NCBI RefSeq assembly: GCF_023520895.1
Contig: NZ_CP026029.1
Span: 6,696,001 to 6,760,000 of the forward strand
Direction: 5' to 3'
Source of the DNA: Paenibacillus sp. PK3_47
GTDB taxonomy: Bacteria; Bacillota; Bacilli; Paenibacillales; Paenibacillaceae
Length of the DNA stretch: 64,000 bases
The position numbers and the translations under genes are program-made. The notes below the pieces were generated by a model that was not told where the DNA came from, made no database searches, and was given only the letters and a program-made list of their open reading frames with translations. Shown piece after piece: positions 42,265 through 49,159 of the stretch (position 1 is the stretch's first letter; each line of letters begins with the position of its first letter).

Positions 42265-43866
42265 TTACTGTCTGAGCGATTGCTTGTACTCCTGCGGCAG
42301 CCTGCCGAATTTCTTCTTGAACATATCGCTGAAATGACGGGCGTTATTGTACCCGACCTGCTCTGCAATTTCATACACCATCAGATCGGTCTGCAGCAGC
42401 AGCCGCAGCGCATGGCCCATCCGGACCTCCGTAATATAGTTTTTAAAGTTCTGCCCGGTATGTTTTTTGAAAAAGCTGCTGAAATAGTACGGATTCATAT
42501 ACACGAGTGCGGCTGTAGACTCCAGCGTAATATTGTCCGCATAATGCTGCTCCACATAGGCTTTTACCTGGGAAAGCTGAGGCAGCTCCTTGGCGCCCGC
42601 CTGTCCGGCCAGCTGGTCAGCCATCCTGTGCAGTACTTCCATAAAAATCTGCTGAACCACGGTGTAAGCGGGCGCCTCGGCCAGTCTTTCCAGCAGCGGC
42701 TGATGGTCCGGGCCATGAAGTCCGGCATCTGCACCATAATCCGCAAGCTCCTGGTCAAGCTGAATAATCACATTATATACATAGGAAACAGCCTGGTTCC
42801 TGTTGCCCGCAGACAATCCCCTGATCTTATCCAGCAGTGTTCCTGCACGTTCAGTGAGCTGTTCCCTGTCCAGTGATTTCAGCGCATCGGCCACTCCGGC
42901 CTGGGCCGCTGTCAGCTCCGCTAAGGTTACCTGCGGCTCTGCCGGTTCTCCTGTCTCGGCCGTAATTACCCGGTCCAGTCCGGTAAAATAAGCGGATTTG
43001 AGCGCTTTCAATGCACTGCGGTACGATTCTGCCGCCTCTTCTATACCGTTCACCGGCCGTCCGATGCCAATCGATACCGCCAGCTTCAGAAACCGGTTAA
43101 TCTTGCCGTGCAGATCCTCTACTAAACGCTCTGGCTCCTCCTCATGTTCATGCTGAAGCAGAATGCAGAAGCGCTCCCCCTTGCGGAACACATAACCGCT
43201 CCCTGCACCTTCCACGGTTTCCCTGATAATATTGGACAAAGCAAATTCCACCAGCTTGCGCTCGCGTTCTTCCCACCTGGACGGCTGTCCGCTGTATTCT
43301 ACAGTCTCTAAGGCGCATACGGTGGCATAACGGCTGATTGCTGTATTACCCATGCGGGCCAGCGCTGCCGCAGCGCTTCTGCTGCCGTCCGTGATCTGCT
43401 CCAGCAGCTGCTCAATGGTGACAGATTCATTTTTGCGCTCATAGGATTTCAGCTTTTCCTTGTTGCGCACTTCCTCCGACTCCTGGCGGATTACGGCAAC
43501 CGCTTTACCCACCACCTGCTCCAGCTGGCCGGTATTCACCGGCTTCACAAGATAATCAAGCGCCCCGTACTGTACGGCCTGCCGGGCATAGGTAAATTCC
43601 TGGTAGGCGCTTATGAATACAACTTTAATGGGCCGTCCCGATTCATGGATATCGCGTATAATATCAATTCCTGTAAATCCCGGCATGCTGATGTCGCTGA
43701 TGACAAGGTCAGGGGAACAGTCATCAATCAGTGTCTTCAGTTCCGTCCCGTCACAGGCTTCACCAACAATATCTAGGCCCAGGGCATCCCAGGAGATCAG
43801 CTTTTTCAGTCCGCGCAGGATCACCGGTTCATCGTCTGCCAGTACTACCCGGATTCTTCTGTTCAT
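42265..43866 (-). CDS. YesN-type response regulator with AraC DNA-binding domain
   Basis: A 533-residue regulator. Residues 1-120 form a receiver with phospho-acceptor Asp58 (DLVISDISMPG), acidic pocket Asp11-Asp12 and Lys in DYLVKPV. A central linker domain of about 290 residues follows, and the C-terminus has two AraC helix-turn-helices (ALVYMNPYYFSSFFKKHTGQNFKNYI; EIAEQVGYNNARHFSDMFKKKFGRLPQEYKQ). GGGGGGAC precedes the ATG. The divergent DNA has a 21-bp-phased repeat that also occurs, diverged, before the importer operon. Confidence 0.93.
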   Translation of the reverse strand: MNRRIRVVLADDEPVILRGLKKLISWDALGLDIVGEACDGTELKTLIDDCSPDLVISDISMPGFTGIDIIRDIHESGRPIKVVFISAYQEFTYARQAVQYGALDYLVKPVNTGQLEQVVGKAVAVIRQESEEVRNKEKLKSYERKNESVTIEQLLEQITDGSRSAAAALARMGNTAISRYATVCALETVEYSGQPSRWEERERKLVEFALSNIIRETVEGAGSGYVFRKGERFCILLQHEHEEEPERLVEDLHGKINRFLKLAVSIGIGRPVNGIEEAAESYRSALKALKSAYFTGLDRVITAETGEPAEPQVTLAELTAAQAGVADALKSLDREQLTERAGTLLDKIRGLSAGNRNQAVSYVYNVIIQLDQELADYGADAGLHGPDHQPLLERLAEAPAYTVVQQIFMEVLHRMADQLAGQAGAKELPQLSQVKAYVEQHYADNITLESTAALVYMNPYYFSSFFKKHTGQNFKNYITEVRMGHALRLLLQTDLMVYEIAEQVGYNNARHFSDMFKKKFGRLPQEYKQSLRQ

Positions 43867-43955
43867 TCCAGTCCCCCCGCTTATGTGTCAATATCATCTT
43901 AATAATGTAGAGAGATTCCCCCACATCTACTTTATCATGAAAGCATTGGAGAGTG

Positions 43956-43991
43956 AGTGCAGCTTTTTAATGGGAAAGTGCAGTTTTTTAA
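43956..43991. promoter_or_regulatory. 21-bp-phased direct repeat upstream of the response regulator
   Basis: AGTGCAGCTTTTTAA (43956-43970) and AGTGCAGTTTTTTAA (43977-43991) differ at one base and are 21 bp apart, the spacing bound by the two helix-turn-helices of AraC-type proteins. Probable autoregulatory site. Confidence 0.55.
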
Positions 43992-44088
43992 GGATGCCGG
44001 CATGAGGGCGATGCTGTGTGCGGGAAGCTTCGGGCCCTCTGCTTGTGGTACAATAGCTCTGTTGCTCTATACATAAAAGAAAGGGCGG

Positions 44089-44844
44089 TTGATCCTGCTG
44101 ATCTATATCATCAAATTTATCTACAGCTTCGTTCTGCCTCCCGGCCTGTTCGTCGTACTTCTATCCGGAATGACAATCTGGCTGTGGCGCAAAAACCGCC
44201 GGCCGGCAGTAGTCCTCCTCGGAATCACTGTGCTGCTCTATCTTTCCATGACCAGCCTCGTTTCCGACGCGCTGGTCGGCAGCCTGGAGCGCAAGTATGA
44301 GCAGCCGGCCCGGATCCGGGGTGATGTTATTGTTGTCCTTGGCGGCGGAGCCTCCTCCGGGACACCGGACATTGACGGTGAAGGCAACATGTTCGGCCAT
44401 GCGGCCAACAGGCTGCTGACTGCCGCCAGGCTCTACCGGGAGACCGGGATTCCGGTACTATTCTCCGGCGGGCAGGTATTTGCCGACAGCGGAAACGAAG
44501 CCAACATTGCCAAGCGTCAGCTCATCGGGCTGGGGATTCCTGAAGCCGACATTCTGGTCGAGAACGAGTCGCTGAACACAGAACAAAATGCCGTCAATAC
44601 AGCAGAAGTCATGCGGGAGAACGGGCTAAGCCGCCCGGTGCTGGTCACCTCCGCATTCCATATGGCCCGCGCTATGGAGGAGTTCGGCGCTGCCGGATTG
44701 ACTCCGCTGGCCTATCCTACCGATTATATCGCCAGCCGGGGAGCCTCTTTTCATTCCGGCAAATTCTCCCCTTCTCCTGGCGCTGCATCCACTACAGGAA
44801 CTGCGCTCAAGGAATATCTCGGCCTGCTGGCTGCACGCTTTTAG
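44089..44844 (+). CDS. YdcF/SanA-family protein (DUF218)
   Basis: A 251-residue membrane-anchored protein with two N-terminal hydrophobic segments (1-25, 35-55) and a DUF218 domain: DVIVVLGGGASSGTPD, HAANRLLTAARLYRETGIPVLFSGGQ, ESLNTEQNAVNTAEVM and LVTSAFHMARAMEEF. Related SanA/ElyC proteins act in envelope integrity and lipid-carrier metabolism; the exact role is not known. It starts at TTG 44089 behind GAAAGGGCGG. A strong terminator follows. Confidence 0.85.
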   Translation: MILLIYIIKFIYSFVLPPGLFVVLLSGMTIWLWRKNRRPAVVLLGITVLLYLSMTSLVSDALVGSLERKYEQPARIRGDVIVVLGGGASSGTPDIDGEGNMFGHAANRLLTAARLYRETGIPVLFSGGQVFADSGNEANIAKRQLIGLGIPEADILVENESLNTEQNAVNTAEVMRENGLSRPVLVTSAFHMARAMEEFGAAGLTPLAYPTDYIASRGASFHSGKFSPSPGAASTTGTALKEYLGLLAARF

Positions 44845-44861
44845 TTGATGGATGTGTCACC

Positions 44862-44901
44862 AAAGACCCCAGAATCCGCAGTCGCGGGTTTTGGGGTCTT
44901 T
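44862..44901. terminator. Strong terminator after the YdcF-like gene
   Basis: Arms AAAGACCCCA and TGGGGTCTTT continue inward through AA-CCGC/GCGG-TT, with loop AGTC. Confidence 0.85.
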
Positions 44902-44927
44902 GGGTTACGGAGGAGTGTACTTTTACG

Positions 44928-45080
44928 GGGACTGTATGGGTTACGGGGAAATGCATGTGTTATGCCGGACGTATAGTTATGCCGGACTGTATGGTTATGG
45001 CGGACTGTATGGTTATGGCGGACTATATGGGTTACGGGGAATTTATAGGTTACGGGGACTGTATGGGGTACGGGGACTTC
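44928..45080. repeat. 18-bp tandem repeat array, about nine units
   Basis: Units of the type GGACTGTATGGTTATGGC. From 44984 they start every 18 bp (44984, 45002, 45020, 45038, 45056, 45074); earlier units drift by 1-3 bp. Two adjacent units are identical. The array fills the space between the YdcF-like gene terminator and the convergent ybaK gene. Translated on the plus strand it gives a GLYGYG repeat, but no ribosome site supports a gene. Confidence 0.9.
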
Positions 45081-45117
45081 TGAGCAAATATGTATTTTAT
45101 GAGCTTGTTCCGGCTAA

Positions 45118-45591
45118 TTATTTGATTAAATCGCTGAATTTGGCGTTCACCATACCTGCCAATTCTCCGGGCGTCAGCTCCATTTGCATCCCGATTTTTC
45201 CGGCACTGACAGCGATGGTTCCCAGTTCTTCCGCACTGCTGTGGATAAACGTAGGGTACAGCTTTTTCATCCCTACCGGAGAACAGCCTCCCCGGATATA
45301 ACCTGTCCATTTCAGCAGATCCTTCACCGGCAGCATTTCAATCTTCTTCTCCCCGGCCGCTTTCGCCGCTTTCTTAAGGTCCAGCTCTTCAGCCACCGGA
45401 ATGACGAACACATACAGATTGCTGCCGCTGTGGGCTACCAGAGTTTTAAACACACTCTCCGGCGGCCGGCCGATCTTCTCCGCAACCGCTGTGCCGTGAA
45501 TGGCGCCGTCTTCATTGTCGTAGAAATGTATCTCATAGGTAATTCCCTTCGCCTCCAGCATTCTGAGGGCATTGGTTTTCGCCGCTTGCAT
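45118..45591 (-). CDS. ybaK: Cys-tRNA(Pro)/Cys-tRNA(Cys) deacylase, YbaK/EbsC family
   Basis: A 157-residue cytosolic trans-editing enzyme that clears Cys mischarged on tRNA(Pro). The fold is recognised by FKTLVAHSGSNLYVFVIPVAEELDLKKAAKAAGEKKIEMLP, with the catalytic-site Lys in VFKTLV, and by TGYIRGGCSPVGMKKLYPTFIH, the GxxSPxG loop. AAAGGTTGATG precedes the ATG. Length is normal. Confidence 0.93.
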   Translation of the reverse strand: MQAAKTNALRMLEAKGITYEIHFYDNEDGAIHGTAVAEKIGRPPESVFKTLVAHSGSNLYVFVIPVAEELDLKKAAKAAGEKKIEMLPVKDLLKWTGYIRGGCSPVGMKKLYPTFIHSSAEELGTIAVSAGKIGMQMELTPGELAGMVNAKFSDLIK

Positions 45592-45705
45592 CGTTCATCA
45601 ACCTTTCGAGATCGTTTGTGTCTTTGGCTTCTTTTACATCTATTGCAGCCTGTTGATTAGCTGGGATATGGAAAATGGTATCGGAGAGCATATATAGATC
45701 AGCCT

Positions 45706-45890
45706 AAGTGGAATTTCTCCATTTCATTCTCCGATAAACTCCGGTATTACAAAACTAGTGGGAAAAACTCCCCTTAAATGTACTGGATTCTTCTCCAAAG
45801 ACCTTTATCCGTCCGATTAATGGGAGAATTTCCTACTAAAGCTTAGAAATGACCGAAAAGCAGAGGATTAGGTGGAGAAAATCCAACTAA
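45706..45890. repeat. Degenerate inverted-repeat units, four copies about 50-62 bp apart
   Basis: The 390 bp between ybaK and the DUF1835 gene hold no gene. Near-palindromes of the type TTAGTGGGAGAATTTCCCACTAA recur with arms at about 45706, 45756, 45818 and 45869, each different in detail. The spacing and arm-loop-arm form resemble the 51-bp arrays elsewhere in the window. Confidence 0.55.
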
Positions 45891-45981
45891 GTCCTTAGTC
45901 TCCTCACCAAAACAGCACTACCACAACCTGAACACTTTTTTGGTATTATACCATGATACGACTTATTGGCTGTGAAACAGG

Positions 45982-47151
45982 TTATATTGAGTGGTTCCTG
46001 GCTTCTATATAGTCCCGATATTTATCATGCAGCTGAATATTTTCAGTTATGGATTCCCCGGTGTTTTTATCAATGATATCTGCTTCAAAGTTCAGGCTTC
46101 TATACCCATCAAACATCTCCATAATGGAATATATAACCTCTTCTATCCATTCGTTTTTGTCCAAACTATCTGCGCTTAAACCGGCATAAGTCTGCTTGAT
46201 AACCTCCAGTTCCATAAACAAACTGTTCAGCTTATCGGGCAAAAGCAAATCTTCTCGAGGCGAGCTTAATTTACGTCTACCCCATTTAACAGAGAACTGA
46301 TGCAAAGCAAAGGGCAACCCGCTGAATTTTAACATCCCTTGGTTAATCAACATCCAGATTCTATAGGAAATAAATGTATCCCTTACGAATTGACGGGACG
46401 TCTCAAACACCTTGACAACGACACTCCCGGCCTTTATATATCCATTCTCATCCTGCTCGTGCTCCAGTTCAATAACGGATCTTATGATCAACTCGTCCAA
46501 GGCATCTTCCTTCCGGCCTTTAACAGTGCCTTCTTCCCACAGACGAAGCAGATGATTCTCTTCCGAGAGCATGAGCCATTGTGACTCATACATTCTTCTA
46601 CGCTCAGGATCAAGAGGAATGCCTGAATAGTATTTTTGAACAATATCCTGAAAATGCTCCCGGTTGATTAATGCTCTAAAATAAGGTGCAGGTTCATCGT
46701 TCTTTTGAAACCCGGCAGCATGAAAGAGTTCCGTCACATTGACAATATGAACCGGCTGTTCCCGCTCTCTCAACAAGTGCAGTACAAAACGCAGACCCGT
46801 CTGGTCATGTGCATTATCCGCACACCAAATAACGACTGTTTGCTTTGCGGGAATGCTCCTAACTGCCTTGATCATATGATCCAGCTGATGCTCCCGGTTC
46901 AAATGCTGACCATATCTGGCATGCTCATCAAATTCCATCAGCCACAAGAGCCTATTCTGCTGTCCGGCTGCCGTTTCCAGGTTACAGATTGGCCCTACCG
47001 AAAAGCACTCATCGAATGCTAACACTTGGCAGAGCTCCTGTTTGCCGGTCTTCCTGAGCGTAACTTTTAGTGAACCTGCATCTGAGAGACTGAACACAAT
47101 ATGGACATATCGTCTCAGTCCCTGCGGCAGGCTGTTGTACAACTTCTCCAT
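45982..47151 (-). CDS. DUF1835/DUF3658 domain protein
   Basis: A 389-residue cytosolic protein. The N-terminal half has the DUF1835 signature (VHIVFSLSDAGSLKVTLR, FDECFSVGPI, VVIWCADNAHDQTGLRFVLHLL), and a DUF3658-like C-terminal part follows (HLLRLWEEGTVKGRKEDALDELI). The biochemical function of the family is unknown. TAGGAGG lies before the ATG. It is downstream of the frameshifted lipoprotein gene and separated from it by a terminator. Confidence 0.82.
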   Translation of the reverse strand: MEKLYNSLPQGLRRYVHIVFSLSDAGSLKVTLRKTGKQELCQVLAFDECFSVGPICNLETAAGQQNRLLWLMEFDEHARYGQHLNREHQLDHMIKAVRSIPAKQTVVIWCADNAHDQTGLRFVLHLLREREQPVHIVNVTELFHAAGFQKNDEPAPYFRALINREHFQDIVQKYYSGIPLDPERRRMYESQWLMLSEENHLLRLWEEGTVKGRKEDALDELIIRSVIELEHEQDENGYIKAGSVVVKVFETSRQFVRDTFISYRIWMLINQGMLKFSGLPFALHQFSVKWGRRKLSSPREDLLLPDKLNSLFMELEVIKQTYAGLSADSLDKNEWIEEVIYSIMEMFDGYRSLNFEADIIDKNTGESITENIQLHDKYRDYIEARNHSI

Positions 47152-47237
47152 GTGTGCCTCCTAACGCAAACTATTCCTCTTATATTACCACATATTGTAA
47201 CTGGACCAACGTTAGCCCCGCTATATACTTTGATAAC

Positions 47238-47267
47238 AAAAAAAGCCGCGCTATAATGGCGGCTTTT
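47238..47267 (-). terminator. Terminator of the broken lipoprotein gene
   Basis: Minus-strand AAAAGCCGC / GCGGCTTTT with an 8-nt loop and seven T; it overlaps the stop codon of the gene. Confidence 0.8.
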
Positions 47268-47693
47268 AACGAGACTGCTGTAAATTTTTGAGAACCTGTT
47301 CCAGTCGGTCTCCATGTGATATTTCGGCTTTCACAGGGGTTCTAAATTTGGAGTCCGCATAACTGCAGTACAATACCAGAAAGTTATCAGCGGAATAGCT
47401 AATCGGCGCAAGGGAGCTTACAAGCTGATTGCTTTTTTCAAACTCCATCTTAGCCTCCTCTCGTTCATCCATTGTTCCGTATTCGTACACTCTGATGACT
47501 TCATCATTACTCAGCTTGCAGCTGACAGACTCCACACCGTTAAGTGCATGTCCGGAGAAAAGGTGGTGATTACCATCTGCTGCTAAAGAGATTTTACGGC
47601 ATCGTTAGCAGACGTATATTTTTGTTCAGACACACAGGCACTTAGCAGAAACAGCAGCATACATGTCAGTACAACGAAAACGCCTCTTTTCAT
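47266..47693 (-). pseudogene. Frameshifted lipoprotein gene
   Basis: From ATG 47693, preceded by AAGGGGA, a lipoprotein signal (MKRGVFVVLTCMLLFLLSAC) runs on for 15 more residues to a TAG at 47583-47585. One frame over, the reading frame stays open to 47266 and encodes about 107 more residues (DGNHHLFSGHALNGVESVSC...YSADNFLVLYCSYADSKFR). Adding one T in the CTTTA run at about 47585-47588 would restore a lipoprotein of about 143 residues. The 89-residue frame from GTG 47535 has no ribosome site and is best seen as its downstream half. Function of the intact protein is not recognised. A sequencing error is possible. Confidence 0.7.
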
Positions 47694-47718
47694 AGTAAAT
47701 TCCCCTTATACTCTCCGC

Positions 47719-47747
47719 TTGTATCCTGCAAGATACTGGAATAGAAT
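47719..47747 (+). promoter_or_regulatory. Promoter of the 81-residue protein gene
   Basis: TTGTAT (47719-47724), 17 bp, TAGAAT (47742-47747), 45 bp before the GTG start. Confidence 0.55.
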
Positions 47748-47792
47748 AGGTTCAAGTAAGCAGTTACCGGAAACTTAAGGAGGCGGGGACAG

Positions 47793-48038
47793 GTGTCAGA
47801 CTCGGGGAACGAAAAAAAGGTTTTGGCAACGGAAAAATTGTATATGGAAACAACCGGGGTTATCACAACGCCTGTGTACAAGGTCAGTAAGGAGCAGAAA
47901 GAACAAGCCGATACTCTGTCTGCCGAAAAAATCCAAAAAGCACGCGAAGAAGCTATTCCTTCTATCCTCAAGCGTTATGAAAAGCGGCAGAAGGAGCTCC
48001 TTGGGCTTAAAGGTGACCAGGATGTTGAAGAAAACTGA
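47793..48038 (+). CDS. Hypothetical charged 81-residue protein
   Basis: Starts at GTG 47793, 9 nt after AAGGAGG, with a fair promoter upstream, so it is probably real. The protein is soluble, Lys/Glu-rich and probably helical (KEQKEQADTLSAEKIQKAREEAIPSILKRYEKRQKELLGLKG). No family is recognised. It is divergent from the frameshifted lipoprotein and followed by the 51-bp repeat array. Confidence 0.65.
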   Translation: MSDSGNEKKVLATEKLYMETTGVITTPVYKVSKEQKEQADTLSAEKIQKAREEAIPSILKRYEKRQKELLGLKGDQDVEEN

Positions 48039-48110
48039 TACACTCTAAGGCCTTGATGCTCCATTCTGGCGCCCATCTTGATTTTCGTTCTAACTGTAGC
48101 GTTTCGCAAA

Positions 48111-48440
48111 ATTCAACGGGACTTTTCCCGCTCATTTCGTACATCCGCCTAAATCCCCCAATTCAACGGGACTTTTCCCGTTCATTTCATCCATCCGCCT
48201 AATTCCCCCCTATTCAACGGGACTTTTCCCGTTCATTTCGCACATCCCTCTAATTTCCACTTAGCTCAAAAGCATTTGTACCTCCGATTCCGCTCCATTT
48301 CCCGATTTCCGCGGATTCAGAAGCATTTCTACTTCTCATTTCACTCATTTCCATAATATCTGCGGATTCAAGGGTACGTTTACCTCACATTCGTCCATAA
48401 AGCCAAATTTCCACAAATTCAAAGGTACTTATACCCTTCA
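48111..48440. repeat. 51-bp tandem repeat array, seven degenerate units
   Basis: ATTCAA-like unit starts occur at 48111, 48161, 48212, 48264, 48315, 48366 and 48417, 50-52 bp apart. Each carries a short inverted repeat around a CTTT-type loop (CGGGA-CTTT-TCCCG three times, then AGCA/TACC-, AAGCA/TACTT-, GGTA/TACC-type arms), then a CATTTC-like block. The array fills the gap between the 81-residue gene and the convergent YolD-like gene. Confidence 0.88.
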
Positions 48441-48537
48441 CTTCTGCCCATGCTACCATCTCCACTTATCCCGTATCGTTGCACAAACAATGGTTATGTA
48501 TAATTCAGCAGATTGATTCTCTCCGTTAAATGAGTAA

Positions 48538-48568
48538 TAAAAAAACTCCCGACAAACGTCAAGGAGTC
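48538..48568 (-). terminator. Terminator of the YolD-like gene
   Basis: Minus-strand ACTCC-TTGAC / GTCG-GGAGT stem followed by seven T, 25 bp after the stop codon. Confidence 0.7.
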
Positions 48569-48592
48569 TTAATATAATCTTACCCGGCCGAT

Positions 48593-48844
48593 CTAGTCGC
48601 GCGGATAGTCCATTGCCATAATATCCATGAAGGTAACCTTGGTGATCTCTTCATTCAGGCTGAGATGCACCTTGCCGGTCCGCGGGTCCATTCCGACGAT
48701 TGTGCCGCGTACCTGTTCTTCCTTGCCCCAAACCGTCAACAGGACCTCGGATGCCTCCTGCATCGCTTCGGTCAGCTGATTGCCGATTTCCTCCAGTACA
48801 AATTCATCTCTTGTCGGCCGTTTGGCCACTTTTGCTTTTGCCAC
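48593..48844 (-). CDS. YolD-like small protein
   Basis: An 83-residue protein beginning VAKAKVAKRPTRDEFVLEEIG at GTG 48844, 6 nt after TTGGAGG. The RPTRDEF...IGNQLTEAM and VWGKEEQVRGTIVGMDPRTGKVHL...ITKVTFMDIMAMD segments match YolD-like proteins, a family often encoded beside Y-family polymerases in Bacillales, though none is present here. The longer frame from 48943 contains the promoter at 48910-48938, so it is not the start. Confidence 0.72.
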   Translation of the reverse strand: MAKAKVAKRPTRDEFVLEEIGNQLTEAMQEASEVLLTVWGKEEQVRGTIVGMDPRTGKVHLSLNEEITKVTFMDIMAMDYPRD

Positions 48845-48909
48845 GCCATTCCTCCAATAAGTCATTAACAAGGATTCTGATGCTGCCATCGTATGAATGC
48901 TCTTCCCTA

Positions 48910-48938
48910 TTATACCATGGACGCACTCCGCATTGAAC
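48910..48938 (-). promoter_or_regulatory. Promoter of the YolD-like gene
   Basis: Minus-strand TTCAAT (48933-48938), 17 bp, perfect TATAAT (48910-48915), 66 bp before the GTG start. Confidence 0.7.
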
Positions 48939-49159
48939 CGCAATCCCTGATGTTATTCCTTTTGGAAAGAATTTATTGCACAGCGTAATCCTGCCGGAAA
49001 TGACTCTAAAGATGGTATCCGCTTCCGCCCGACCGGTACGGCGCCACAAGAACCTGTACCTCTCATGACGCAGCTCCCAAATCTGTTTGCGGTCCTCCAC
49101 CATTTTCCCGTAAACAGGGCTTCTATACTGATTCCCGCCTGCAGACTCCTCCGGATAAA
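48939..49159. other. Intergenic stretch with an unexplained open frame
   Basis: Between the YolD-like promoter and the 561-residue gene. A minus frame from ATG 49103 (MVEDRKQIWELRHERYRFLW...) runs 99 codons to 48804 across the YolD promoter and start. It has no good ribosome site and no recognised family; it may be a gene remnant or chance. Confidence 0.3.

Noticed and set aside
44852..45301. A 149-codon plus-strand frame with GLYGYG repeats
   Set aside because: No ribosome site, it contains the terminator hairpin near its start and overlaps the 3-prime half of ybaK. The repetitive peptide is explained by the 18-bp DNA array.
48111..48440. CRISPR array
   Set aside because: The whole unit is repeated with drift instead of a constant repeat with unique spacers of fixed length, and no cas gene is in the window. 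The same holds for 18011-18306 and 44928-45080.
48804..49103. A 99-codon minus-strand frame before the YolD-like gene
   Set aside because: No convincing ribosome site, no known family, and it runs over the YolD-like promoter, ribosome site and first codons. Kept only as an unexplained stretch.
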